Shown here one piece after another: positions 1-8,678 of a stretch of 64,000 nt of DNA. The position numbers were made by a program, and so were the translations under genes. The notes beneath the pieces were generated by a model, which worked only from the letters and a program-made list of their open reading frames with translations, was not told the origin of the DNA and ran no database searches. The stretch is taken from assembly GCA_016235555.1 (NCBI GenBank), contig JACRKC010000030.1, forward strand, positions 1-64,000. The letters run 5' to 3'. Source of the DNA: Verrucomicrobiota bacterium. Lineage in GTDB: Bacteria > Verrucomicrobiota > Verrucomicrobiia > Opitutales > Opitutaceae. The number at the start of each line of letters is the position of its first letter. Position 1 is the first letter of the stretch.

Positions 1-48
1 CTCCCGACCCGTGGGCTCGGAAATCACGGGTCGGGAGACCCGTGCCAC
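1..48. repeat. Palindromic repeat family A (cacgggtc...gacccgtg), copy 1
   Basis: The arms ccgacccgtg and cacgggtcgg form a hairpin around a short spacer. The same arms recur at 15275-15334 and 55814-55872. This copy lies in frame inside the TPR protein gene at the window edge. Confidence 0.75.
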
Positions 49-1879
49 GCCGAAGGTGGGCCGCCGCGTCGCGGCGGCGGCATGGATCGGCGCCGCGGCG
101 GCGGTCGCGATCGGAATCGCCGCGACGTATTTCGTGACGCGGAAGCCGGCAGCGGCGGTGCCGACGGCCCATGCGGGCGCAGGGACGCGCCCGCCCACCG
201 CGGAGAAGGTAGTTCCGGCGATTCCGGAAAAATCCGTGGCCGTGCTCCCGTTCGCCAATTTCAGCACAGAGAAGGACAACGAGGTTCTTGTCGAGGGCAT
301 GCATGACGATGTCATCACCAACCTGCAAAAAATCCGCGACCTGAAGGTGATTTCGCGGACTTCGGTGTTGGCCTATCGCGACGCCACCACCCGCAATCTC
401 GCCAAGATCGCCGATGATCTCGGTGTCGCGACGGTCGTGGAAGGCAGCGTGCGCAAGATCGGCACCAAGGTGAAAGTGAATGCGAAACTGCTCAACGCGC
501 GCACCGAGGCGAGCCTCTGGGCCGATACGCTCGACGGCGACGCGAGTGATCCTTTCGCGCTGCAGGCGGCGATTGCGCAGAGGATTGCCGGGGCCTTGAA
601 CGCCACGCTCTCCGGCAGTGAGCGTGCGCTGATCGATCGGCGTCCGACCAGGAATCAGGAGGCCTATCAACTCTACTCACGCGGACGGCTGGTTCATCAA
701 GGGATGGGGCAGTCGGTGAACCGGACGGACTACGAGAGGGTCATTGCCTTCTATGAGCAGGCAGTGGCGCTCGATCCGGATTTCGCGCTGGCTCATTGCG
801 AGTTGGCCCGCCTGCACGGCCAGATGTTCTGGTTTCCGACGGTCGATCCGGTGCCCGAGCGTCGGTCGAAGGCACTGGAAGCCTTGGCGATCGCGCGGAG
901 ACTTGCGCCGGATGCTCCGGAAACGCATGCCGTAACCGGAGCGCTGGCCTACACGTGTGACAACGACTGGCACAGGGCTTTGGCGGAGTTCCGACTCGCG
1001 GAACCTGGTCTGCCAAACGATGCCCAGCTTCAGCTCGAGGCAGGTCTCGCCCATCGTCGGCTGGGGCAATGGGCTGAGGCCGTGACGCGCATGGCGCGGG
1101 CTGTGTCGCTCAATCCTCATGTGGGCGCGATGAATGCCCTGTGTGGCACGCTGTTGGTTCTTCGGCGTTTTGCTGAGACCAAGGATGCCGCCACGCGTTT
1201 TTTCCGGTTCTTTCCGGACGACGGAGTGGTGCAGCGCTCCCTCGCTCAAGCGCGGTATGCGCTCGACGGCGACCGCGCAGCCTTCGTGCGGGCCTGGAGG
1301 TCGTCGACCCCTTCGAAGAATGACCAAGGTGGGCTTCGCCTGGTCTACCAAGCCGCGCTGGTTGATGGAGACTTAGCTGCTGCGAGCCGCGTGCTCGCTG
1401 ACACGAGGATTATGTCTCTTCCGGCCGCGGGTGGTGCGCTCCTTGAGCCGGTGCAACTGCGCCGGGCGATGATCGCATACCTCCAAGGCCACAAGTCGCT
1501 GGCAAGAGAATTTGCTGACGAAGCGGCGGCGGCGATTCGGCGTCAGACATGGATGCCGAGGCAGCAGCCAAGCGCAAAACTGGCGCTGGCGGAGGCGGCG
1601 GCGTATGCAGGCCGAGGTGAAGAAGCGGTCCGCGATGGACAGGCCGCGCTTGCTGAATATGGCCGGTTCGATGAATTCGACGCCAAGGAGAATGGAGCAG
1701 CCGCGCTTGGCCGGATCTACGTGGTGCTCGGGCGCAATGAGGATGCCCTGCAACTCCTGCGCAAAGCGATGAGCGAGCCTGGCCCTGCACCCTTCACGAT
1801 CCGGCACGATCCGGTTTGGTCATTGCTGAAGGACGACCCGCGGTTCGAGGAGATTTTGAAAGCGGCGAAGGCGTTGTGA
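2..1879 (+). CDS. TolB/FlgO-like domain TPR protein, 5' partial
   Basis: The frame is open to the left window edge, so the true start probably lies outside; the first in-window start is GTG at 11. Numbered from there, residues about 21-42 form one transmembrane helix, 74-198 a FlgO/TolB-like domain (COG5616 type; KSVAVLPFANFS, ATVVEGSVRK), and about 215-615 tetratricopeptide repeats. Members of this family usually carry an N-terminal TIR, kinase or DNA-binding domain before the helix, and two paralogues at 49-54 kb carry TIR. The codons before the helix come from a palindromic repeat (GRETRAT), which is odd for a linker. The role is probably a membrane-anchored signalling scaffold; the effector domain is unseen. 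Confidence 0.8.
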   Translation, partial: SRPVGSEITGRETRATPKVGRRVAAAAWIGAAAAVAIGIAATYFVTRKPAAAVPTAHAGAGTRPPTAEKVVPAIPEKSVAVLPFANFSTEKDNEVLVEGMHDDVITNLQKIRDLKVISRTSVLAYRDATTRNLAKIADDLGVATVVEGSVRKIGTKVKVNAKLLNARTEASLWADTLDGDASDPFALQAAIAQRIAGALNATLSGSERALIDRRPTRNQEAYQLYSRGRLVHQGMGQSVNRTDYERVIAFYEQAVALDPDFALAHCELARLHGQMFWFPTVDPVPERRSKALEALAIARRLAPDAPETHAVTGALAYTCDNDWHRALAEFRLAEPGLPNDAQLQLEAGLAHRRLGQWAEAVTRMARAVSLNPHVGAMNALCGTLLVLRRFAETKDAATRFFRFFPDDGVVQRSLAQARYALDGDRAAFVRAWRSSTPSKNDQGGLRLVYQAALVDGDLAAASRVLADTRIMSLPAAGGALLEPVQLRRAMIAYLQGHKSLAREFADEAAAAIRRQTWMPRQQPSAKLALAEAAAYAGRGEEAVRDGQAALAEYGRFDEFDAKENGAAALGRIYVVLGRNEDALQLLRKAMSEPGPAPFTIRHDPVWSLLKDDPRFEEILKAAKAL

Positions 1880-2010
1880 GCGGCGGCAAATTCGGCGGGA
1901 ATAGATTCAGCGGCGTGCGGCTCACTTCCGGGGAGCGCCTGCGTCTCGCGGCACCCGGGACGGGTGCGCTCCTCGAACCGGGGTGCGGTCCCTGAAGGAA
2001 CGCCGGGCGG

Positions 2011-3057
2011 CTAGGCTGGTTTCTGGGCGATCAGGAGGCTGCGGTCGCAGATGGTGGGCGTGAAAGTGACGCGGCGGAAACCGGCTTCGCGGAGCAGTTC
2101 CTCCATTTCGGCGACGGAGTAGCATTTCCCCTCGGTGACGCTCATGAGCAGCGCGGAATAGGCGGCGACGGGGAGCGGGCCGGATTTGTCGGCGTGAAGG
2201 TGGCAGTCGTGGATCGCGAGCAGGCCGCCGGGCGGGAGCGCGGCGAACGAGGCGGCGAGGAGCGGGCGGACCTTGGCGACGTCCCAGTCGTGGATGACGT
2301 TGGAGTAGAGGTGGAGATCGTGGCCCGCGGGCAGCGGATCGGTGAACATGTCGCCGACGGTGACGGTTACGCGGTCGGCGTAGCCGCGCTTGGCGATCAT
2401 GCGGCGGGCGATGGTGTCGACCGGGGCGCGCTCGAAGACGGTGGCGGCGAGGTGCGCGTGGTGGGCGACGATCGCGCAAGCGTAGATGCCGGAGCCGCCG
2501 GCGATGTCGAGGAGGCGCGTGCAGCCCGCAGCGGGGAGGGCCTTGGCGAGCGCGGGGCCGAGCGTGAAGCCGCGGCAATCCATCGCGGCGGTGAAGGTGG
2601 TGGCGAACTCGTCGGTGAGCATCGCCTCGGTCCAGGTCTTTTCGTGTTTGTAGCTGCCCCAGTTGGCGGGGCGGTCGGTGCGCAGGATGGCGACGAAGTC
2701 GCGCACGACGGGGCGCTCCTTCAGCGAGGCGTAGTAGGGACCGAGGAAAAATGGCGACGTGCTGACGAGGTGTTCGCGGGCGAGATCGGTGGCGTGAAAT
2801 GGAGTCGCCGGCGAGGGGTCGGCGCGGTGGATGAACCCCTGGGCCGTAAAGAGCGTGAGCATCACATCGGTCGGGCGGGCGGCGGTGCCGAAGTGGCGGC
2901 AAATGGTGGCGAGATCGGACGGGTGCGCGGCGAGCCACGTGAAGAAATCGAATTCGGTGATCGCGGCCGTGAGCAGATCGACGGCGTAGAGGCCGTCGCG
3001 GTAGCGGTAGACGGGAAGCGGGTCGGTGCGGGGCGTGAGAGTGAGGTCGAGCATCAT
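2011..3057 (-). CDS. SAM-dependent O-methyltransferase (acetylserotonin/hydroxyindole OMT type)
   Basis: A protein of 348 residues if translation starts at the first of two adjacent Met codons (3057 or 3054). The upstream in-frame extension is not protein-like and overlaps an intergenic repeat. The N-terminal 90 residues resemble the winged-helix dimerisation domain of the methyltransferase_2 family. Motif I for SAM binding is DIAGGSGIYA near residue 190, and HDWD near 265 is the position of the catalytic base in plant-type O-methyltransferases. Cytosolic; small-molecule hydroxyl methylation is inferred and the substrate is unknown. It stands alone, with repeat DNA on both sides. Confidence 0.85.
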   Translation of the reverse strand: MMLDLTLTPRTDPLPVYRYRDGLYAVDLLTAAITEFDFFTWLAAHPSDLATICRHFGTAARPTDVMLTLFTAQGFIHRADPSPATPFHATDLAREHLVSTSPFFLGPYYASLKERPVVRDFVAILRTDRPANWGSYKHEKTWTEAMLTDEFATTFTAAMDCRGFTLGPALAKALPAAGCTRLLDIAGGSGIYACAIVAHHAHLAATVFERAPVDTIARRMIAKRGYADRVTVTVGDMFTDPLPAGHDLHLYSNVIHDWDVAKVRPLLAASFAALPPGGLLAIHDCHLHADKSGPLPVAAYSALLMSVTEGKCYSVAEMEELLREAGFRRVTFTPTICDRSLLIAQKPA

Positions 3058-3069
3058 TTTACGGCAGCT

Positions 3070-3270
3070 GGCCCACGAAACACACAAAAGGCACGAAAAG
3101 GAAAACGATCTTCGCTGGCGAAACGGTCCTCGAAAGCATCGAAAAAGGGTGTTGGCGTGGGTAGCGGCGGGCTGGTGCAGGTGGGCACGCACCGTTGGCT
3201 GGCTTTTTCGACGTTTTAAGCAAGTCCAGCGCGGGACTGGTTTCGTGTGGTTCGTGTGTTTAGTGGGAGA
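3070..3270. repeat. Intergenic inverted repeat (cacgaaacacac / tttcgtgtgg...)
   Basis: The left part reads cacgaaacacacaaaaggc and the right part tttcgtgtggttcgtgtg, so the spacer can fold on itself. It lies between the methyltransferase start and the hydrolase stop and explains the spurious N-terminal extension of the former. Confidence 0.5.
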
Positions 3271-5214
3271 TCACTTCCACGCCTCGTCGAAGAAGCCGGC
3301 GTCGACGATTTTGCCGGGCCAGCGGGGGCCGGGCGGGGTGCGGAGATCGATGATCGCGTAGTCGGGGAGTTTCGGGAGCTGGAGGGAGTTGGAGCCGTAG
3401 GCGTGGTCGCGGAAATCGATGCCGCTGTTGAGCACGACGTAGCGAGCGGGGTTGAGCGGATTCGGGAAGATGAGGATCGGGGCGTGGTGGGCGGCGTCGT
3501 AGGTCTGGCCGCGGAACTCGATTTCCTTGGCGGTCCACTTGAGCGGGAGCTGCGGGAGGAGTTTCGCGAGCACGCGGTTCGACGCTGGGTCGCCCCAGAG
3601 GACGAGGTTCTGGTTGGCGATGTCGGTGTCGGTGAGCGCGGAGTCGTCCTTCACGGGAGCGTCGCCGCGGAAGATGTCGCGCCACATTTTCGTGGCGCGG
3701 GCGAGTTCGCCGGTTGTCCACGTGCCGAGTTTTTCGCTGAGCGGCTGGCCGGTCGGGCGGACGAAGACGAAGGGCTCCATGAAGGCATCGTCGATGGGGC
3801 CGGTGAGGCCGGGGCGTTTGCGGAGAGTGGCGGAAGGCTCGCCCGACCACCATCGGCCGGATTGGTGGTGAACCGTGAAACCGGCGGCGCCGTAGTTGGT
3901 GGGGACCGAGACGGGCTGCCCGTCGACGATGAGGGCGCGGAGGCGTGGCAGGGTGACGGTGACGGCGGTGACGTTTTTCGTGGTGATGGTGGCGGTGCCA
4001 TCGTCGGTGTAGCGGGCGGTGAGGTCGGCGCGGTCCCAGTGCCTGGCGAGGCCCGCGAACTGCACCCACGTGCGGCCCGGGTAGCGGAGCGAGTAGGTGG
4101 ACAGACGCACTTCACGCGGCACGGGGTCGCGGCCGGCGTCGGCGATTTTTTCGAGGCGGGAGACGAGTTCCTTTTTCGTCGCGGGCTCGTATTTGTGCTC
4201 GGTCTTGGGGCCGATGAGGCGCTCGAGTTTCAAACCTTCCGCGGCGCAGGCAGCCTCCATCAAGTCGGCGGAGGCTTTCTGCGGGTCGAGTTCGCCGCTG
4301 TAGGCGATGGTGGGGACGTTGAAGAGGTTTCCGGCGTAGCTGGTCGCGTTATACCAGCCCCAGAGTTTTTGCTCCCACCACGTCGGCGGCTCTTTGGCGA
4401 GATAGGCGCGCTGGTAACTGGCGACCTCGGCGAAACCGGCGCCGGGTGAGGCGGAGCACCAGAGGCCGGGATGATGCGTGGCGAGGTGCCACGTGCTGGC
4501 GCCGCCCATCGAGAAACCGGCGACGCTGAGGCGCGCGGGGTCGATGACGTTTTCGCGACGCACGGCGTCCATGGCTTCGAACACGTCGACTTCGCCGGCG
4601 AATTTCGTGGCGTTGCAGAAGCGACCGTAGGGGATGAGGAGGAGGGTGTTGGCGGGGGCGAGCTCGGGCATCCGCGACTCGCGCTCGGACATGAACGCGA
4701 GTTCGGTGCGTTTCTCGCCGCGACCGAGCAGCCAGACCTGAAGGCGGCCGGGCTCCTCGCGTTTCCAATGCGGTGGGATGAAGAGGCCGTAGGGCTGCAC
4801 GGAGCCGTCGAGCTTCGAGCGGTAGCCGCGGACGACGAAGCCGGTGGCTTCGAGCCACGGCGCGCGGCCCTTGCGGAGGCGGGCGACGCGTTCCTGGCCG
4901 ACGGCGAGGAGATGTTGCGCGGTGGAGATCTCCTTCAGGCTGAAAAACTCGTCGTAGCGCAGCGCCCAATCGACGGCCTTGTGGTAGATCTCGAGGTCGG
5001 GGAGCAACGCGGCGAGCGTGGGCGTGGAGGCGAGTTCGCGGGCGAGGGTGTCGATCTCGGCGCGGAGTTTCGCGGCGGCGGCGGTGAGATCGGCGCGGTC
5101 CTTGGCGGGGAGGGCGAGGCCGGCGGGCGGGAGGCGCTTGGCGGGGGGCGGGGGCGTTTGGGCGAAGGCGGCGGCGACCGCGAGCAATGCGAGGAGTGGG
5201 GCGAGGGGGCGCAT
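3271..5214 (-). CDS. Secreted alpha/beta hydrolase (PHB depolymerase/prolyl oligopeptidase-like), paralogue 1
   Basis: Starts at ATG 5214, giving a signal peptide (MRPLAPLLALLAVAAAFAQ). The nucleophile elbow GFSMGGAS lies in an alpha/beta-hydrolase core near residues 240-250, preceded by FCNATKFAGEVDVFEAM. The last 150 residues form a second domain ending in PGPRWPGKIVDAGFFDEAWK. About 647 residues. The second paralogue at 6566-8596 matches along the whole length, so the pair arose by tandem duplication around an NHL propeller gene. The reaction is probably ester or peptide hydrolysis in the periplasm; the substrate is unknown. The spacer upstream has an inverted repeat rich in ttcgtgtg. Confidence 0.8.
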   Translation of the reverse strand: MRPLAPLLALLAVAAAFAQTPPPPAKRLPPAGLALPAKDRADLTAAAAKLRAEIDTLARELASTPTLAALLPDLEIYHKAVDWALRYDEFFSLKEISTAQHLLAVGQERVARLRKGRAPWLEATGFVVRGYRSKLDGSVQPYGLFIPPHWKREEPGRLQVWLLGRGEKRTELAFMSERESRMPELAPANTLLLIPYGRFCNATKFAGEVDVFEAMDAVRRENVIDPARLSVAGFSMGGASTWHLATHHPGLWCSASPGAGFAEVASYQRAYLAKEPPTWWEQKLWGWYNATSYAGNLFNVPTIAYSGELDPQKASADLMEAACAAEGLKLERLIGPKTEHKYEPATKKELVSRLEKIADAGRDPVPREVRLSTYSLRYPGRTWVQFAGLARHWDRADLTARYTDDGTATITTKNVTAVTVTLPRLRALIVDGQPVSVPTNYGAAGFTVHHQSGRWWSGEPSATLRKRPGLTGPIDDAFMEPFVFVRPTGQPLSEKLGTWTTGELARATKMWRDIFRGDAPVKDDSALTDTDIANQNLVLWGDPASNRVLAKLLPQLPLKWTAKEIEFRGQTYDAAHHAPILIFPNPLNPARYVVLNSGIDFRDHAYGSNSLQLPKLPDYAIIDLRTPPGPRWPGKIVDAGFFDEAWK

Positions 5215-5368
5215 GTTTTTTCCAGAGGGGTTGGCCACAAAAAGGCGCAAAAAATCGGAGGGCGAACGAAGCTTCAAAGGCGCCTATGGGCGCGCGGGAG
5301 ATTTTCGTCGGCAGGACGGGGACATCTTGTGCGTTTTTGCGGCCAATTGGTTCGGTAAATCAGCGAGG

Positions 5369-6454
5369 TCACTTCACGGCGCGGATGCGGTGGTTTTCGG
5401 AGTCGCCGATGAAGACGGTGTGGTCGGGGTCGATCCAGATGCCGTGAGGGCGGGCGAGGGCGCATTGCGCGGCGGCGCCGTCGGGGCCATCGGCGGCGCG
5501 GCCGGTGCCGGTCAGCGTGGAGATGAGCTGCGATTTCGGATCGATGACGCGGATGGCGTGGTTCTCGGTGTCGACGAGGTAGACGCGGCCGTCGCGGCCG
5601 ATGGTGATGCCCTTGGGGCCGTTGAGCGTGGCGAGTTTCGCCGGGCCGCCGTCGCCGGTGAAACCCTTCGCGCCGGTGCCGGCGACGTGGTGGATTTTTC
5701 CGGCGGCGAGATCGAAGCGGAAAACCTGGTTGCCCTCGCGCGTGGCGAGCCAGAGATCGCCGCGGGTGTCGAAGTCGAGCGAGCGCGGGCCGCGCAGCGG
5801 CGTGCCGGCGATGGGCGCGCCGTCGGGCGTGGCGCCGGGTTTGCCGGTGCCGGCGAAGGTGGTGATGAGGCCGGTGCGCATCGCGACTTTGCGGATGACG
5901 TGGTTGCGGATGTCGCAGATGTAGAGATCGTCGGCGGGGTCGAACTGGATGCTGTGCGGCTGGTTGAGCTGCGCGGCGGTGGCGGGGCCGCCGTCGCCAG
6001 AGTAACCGGGCTGGCCGGTGCCGACGACGGTCGTGATGACCTTGGTCTTCGCGTCGATGCGGCGCACGGCGTGGTTCTGCATGTCGACGGCGTAGAGGTT
6101 GCCGGCGCGATCGAAGCGGATCTCGTGCGGGAGGTTGAACGTGGCGGCGAGGGCCGGGCCGCCGTCGCCCGAGTAGCCCGCGGCACCGGTGCCGGCGACG
6201 GTGCCGATCGTGCCGTCGGGGGCGATGCGGCGGATGCGCTGGCCACTGTATTCGCAGAACCAGAGCGCGCCGTCGGGGCCGCGCACGATGCCGAAAGGGT
6301 TGTTGAGTTGGGCGGCGGTGGCGGGGCCGCCGTCGCCGGAGAAGCCGCGCGTGCCGGTGCCGGCGAGGGTGCGGGAGGTCGGCGCCGCTTGGAGTGCAGC
6401 GGTGGCGGCGAGGAAGGCGGTGGCCGCGAGGAGAAGTGGGAATCGAGGGGGCAT
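5369..6454 (-). CDS. Secreted NHL-repeat beta-propeller protein
   Basis: 361 residues with a clear signal peptide (MPPRFPLLLAATAFLAATAA). The mature part is a propeller built from repeats carrying GTGxxGxSGDGGPAxxAxL followed by PxGIxxDxxGxLYxxDxxNHxIR; five or so copies are visible. NHL propellers bind ligands or other proteins, or are part of lyases. No catalytic residues stand out, so this is probably a binding or scaffold protein in the periplasm. It sits between two paralogous secreted hydrolases on the same strand, suggesting a shared cell-envelope role. Confidence 0.85.
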   Translation of the reverse strand: MPPRFPLLLAATAFLAATAALQAAPTSRTLAGTGTRGFSGDGGPATAAQLNNPFGIVRGPDGALWFCEYSGQRIRRIAPDGTIGTVAGTGAAGYSGDGGPALAATFNLPHEIRFDRAGNLYAVDMQNHAVRRIDAKTKVITTVVGTGQPGYSGDGGPATAAQLNQPHSIQFDPADDLYICDIRNHVIRKVAMRTGLITTFAGTGKPGATPDGAPIAGTPLRGPRSLDFDTRGDLWLATREGNQVFRFDLAAGKIHHVAGTGAKGFTGDGGPAKLATLNGPKGITIGRDGRVYLVDTENHAIRVIDPKSQLISTLTGTGRAADGPDGAAAQCALARPHGIWIDPDHTVFIGDSENHRIRAVK

Positions 6455-6465
6455 TGGGGAGGGGC

Positions 6466-6548
6466 GGCGAACGTTTAACGCTTAACGTTTAACGCTGAAC
6501 GCTCAAGTGGGGGAAACGTGAACTTGGGCGTTAAGAGTTGAGCGTTCC
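6466..6548. repeat. Repeat family F (cgtttaacgcttaacg), copy 1
   Basis: Short iterations of gtttaacgcttaacgtttaacgc, then the inverted form ggcgttaagagttgagcgtt after a spacer. A second copy is at 58525-58642, where it supplies the stop codon of the APC transporter gene. Confidence 0.7.
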
Positions 6549-6565
6549 GCGACGTCGCGCCGCGG

Positions 6566-8596
6566 TTACTTCCATTCCTCGTCGAAGAAGCCGGCGTCGA
6601 CGATTTTGCCGGGCCAGCGGGGGCCGGGGGCGGTGCGGAGATCGACGATGGCCCAGTCGGGGAGCTTGGGCGTTTGGTGGGCGTTGTTGCCGTAGCCGTC
6701 GGTGCGGAAGTCGATGCCGCTGTTGAGCACGACGTAGCGCGACGGATTGAGCGGGTTCGGGAAGATCAGGATCGGGGCGTGATTTGTGGCGGGGTGGGAT
6801 TTGCCACGAAACTCGATTTGCTGGGCGTTCCATTTCAAGGGCAGCTGGCCACCGGCGAGGAGTTTCTTGAGCACGGCGTTGGAGGAGGCGTCGCCCCAGA
6901 GGATGAGGTTTTTGTTTTTGAGGTCGGCGTCGGTCACGGCGGTGTCGGCGATGACGGGGGCGTCGCCGCGAAAGACATCGCGCCAGAGGCGGCAGGCGGT
7001 GGTGAGTTCACTTTCGACCCACGCGCCGACTTCGGGGTTGAGCGGGCGGCCGGAGGGGCGCACGAAGACGAACGGCTCCATGAACGCATCGTCGACGGGG
7101 CCGGTGAGGCCGGGGGATTTGCGCAGGCCGGGCGCGGCGCCGATCCACCACGTGTCGCCGGTGCGGTAGAGGCGCGGCTCGCGACCCGTGGTGTTCACCT
7201 CCTGTCCGTCGATGATGACGGTGGCGGGTGAGAGGCCGGGGAAGGAAAGTTCGCGGACGTTTTTGGTCTGCACCTCGAGGCGGTGGTTGTCGTGTTGCGA
7301 GGCCTTGACCTCGGCGAGTTCCCAGTGGCGCGCGAGGCGTTCGATGCGGACCCACGCGGACTGCGGGTAGCGGAGCGTGTAGGTCTGGAGCCACACCTCG
7401 CGCGGACTCGGATCGCGGCCGCGGGCGATGAGTTCGTCGAAACGCTGGACGAGTTTGCCCTTGGTTTCGGCGTGGTAGCTGTGGCCGGTTTTCGGGCCGA
7501 TGAAGTGTTCGAGCTTCAGGCCCTCCTTCGCCATCGCAGCCTGCATGAGATCGGCGGCCTCCTTCTGCCCATCGATCTCGCCAGAGTAGGCGATGGTGGG
7601 GACGTTGAAGAGATTGCCGGAGATGCCGGTGGCTTCGTAGTGGCGCCACAGCAATTGCTCCCACGGGGCGCGGGGTTCTTTGCCGGGTGCGCTGGCCTTG
7701 GTGAAGATGGGAGTCTCGGCGAAACCGGCGCCGGGGGCGGCGGCGCACCACAGGCCGGAGTAGTGCGTGGCGAGGTGCCACGTGCTGCCGCCGCCCATCG
7801 AGAAGCCGCCGACGGCGATGCGGAGCGGATCGATGGAGTATTGGGCGCGGGCGGCGGCGAGGGCTTCCATCACGTCGACTTCGCCGGCGAACTTGGTGGC
7901 GTTGCAGAAGCGCCCGTAAGGAACGATCGTGATGACGCCCTTGGGTGAAATCGGCGGCGGGGCGGACTCGCGGTCGGAAAGGAACGCGAGCTCGGTGCGT
8001 TTTTCGCCGCGGCCGAGCAACCAGACGAGGGCGGGAACGGGTTTCGCGAGGTCGAGATCGGCGGGGACGACGAGGCCGTAAGGTTGCACGGAGCCGTCGA
8101 GTTTGGAGCGATGGCCACGCACGATGAGACCCGCCTTCGCCGAGCCTTCGGCGGGCGAGCCGCGGGCGTCGAGCCACGGGGCTTTTTTCGATCGGAGTTG
8201 CGCGGCGCGTTCGCGGCCTTCGGCGAGCAGGTGCTTGGCGAAGGCGATTTCCTTCGGAGTGTAGAGCGTGTCGTCGGCGAGAGCCCAAGCGACGGCCTTG
8301 TGGAAAATTTCGACGTCGGGCAGCAGCGCGAGCAGGCGGGCGTCGGCGGGCGAGGCGAGGGCGCGGGCGACGGCGTCAATTTCCGCGCGCAGTGCGGCAG
8401 TGCCCGCGGTGAGCTCGGCGCGGTCGGCGGTGGTGAGCGTTAGGCCGGGGGCGGGGATTTTTTTCGGGGGCGGGGGCGCGGAGGGCGTTTGCGCGGAGGC
8501 GAGGGCGAGCGAGGCGAGGAGAACCGAGACGAAGAGACCCTGCTTCGCCAAGGCTACGCAGGGCACGCGGAGAGAAGGAGAGAGGGAGAGAGGCAT
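6566..8596 (-). CDS. Secreted alpha/beta hydrolase, paralogue 2
   Basis: 676 residues from ATG 8596; the frame stays open far upstream but only inside the neighbouring gene. The signal peptide ends near LASLALASAQ. The core carries FCNATKFAGEVDVMEAL, nucleophile elbow GGFSMGGGSTWHLATH and catalytic His candidate KTGHSYH. The C-terminal domain ends PGPRWPGKIVDAGFFDEEWK, nearly identical to the paralogue at 3271-5214. An upstream purine-rich run (agagagg) is a possible ribosome site. Function: secreted serine hydrolase of unknown substrate. Confidence 0.8.
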   Translation of the reverse strand: MPLSLSPSLRVPCVALAKQGLFVSVLLASLALASAQTPSAPPPPKKIPAPGLTLTTADRAELTAGTAALRAEIDAVARALASPADARLLALLPDVEIFHKAVAWALADDTLYTPKEIAFAKHLLAEGRERAAQLRSKKAPWLDARGSPAEGSAKAGLIVRGHRSKLDGSVQPYGLVVPADLDLAKPVPALVWLLGRGEKRTELAFLSDRESAPPPISPKGVITIVPYGRFCNATKFAGEVDVMEALAAARAQYSIDPLRIAVGGFSMGGGSTWHLATHYSGLWCAAAPGAGFAETPIFTKASAPGKEPRAPWEQLLWRHYEATGISGNLFNVPTIAYSGEIDGQKEAADLMQAAMAKEGLKLEHFIGPKTGHSYHAETKGKLVQRFDELIARGRDPSPREVWLQTYTLRYPQSAWVRIERLARHWELAEVKASQHDNHRLEVQTKNVRELSFPGLSPATVIIDGQEVNTTGREPRLYRTGDTWWIGAAPGLRKSPGLTGPVDDAFMEPFVFVRPSGRPLNPEVGAWVESELTTACRLWRDVFRGDAPVIADTAVTDADLKNKNLILWGDASSNAVLKKLLAGGQLPLKWNAQQIEFRGKSHPATNHAPILIFPNPLNPSRYVVLNSGIDFRTDGYGNNAHQTPKLPDWAIVDLRTAPGPRWPGKIVDAGFFDEEWK

Positions 8597-8599
8597 GGT

Positions 8600-8678
8600 T
8601 TGAGGTAGGAGCCTGCTGGCAGGTGATTCGGTGCGGAGAACTGGCCGGAGGCAATCGCCTGCAAGCAGGCTCCTACAC
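8600..8678. repeat. Palindromic repeat (taggagcctgc...gcaggctccta)
   Basis: taggagcctgctggcaggtg and the inverted form atcgcctgcaagcaggctcc flank a 40-base spacer. It fills the gap between the hydrolase start and the molybdenum hydroxylase stop and may act as a hairpin between the two genes. Confidence 0.65.

Noticed and set aside
5560-6400. Regular gccgccgtcgcc repeats about 150-170 bases apart, as in a CRISPR or tandem array
   Set aside because: They encode the SGDGGPA motif of the NHL propeller blades; spacing follows protein repeats and the spacers are homologous.
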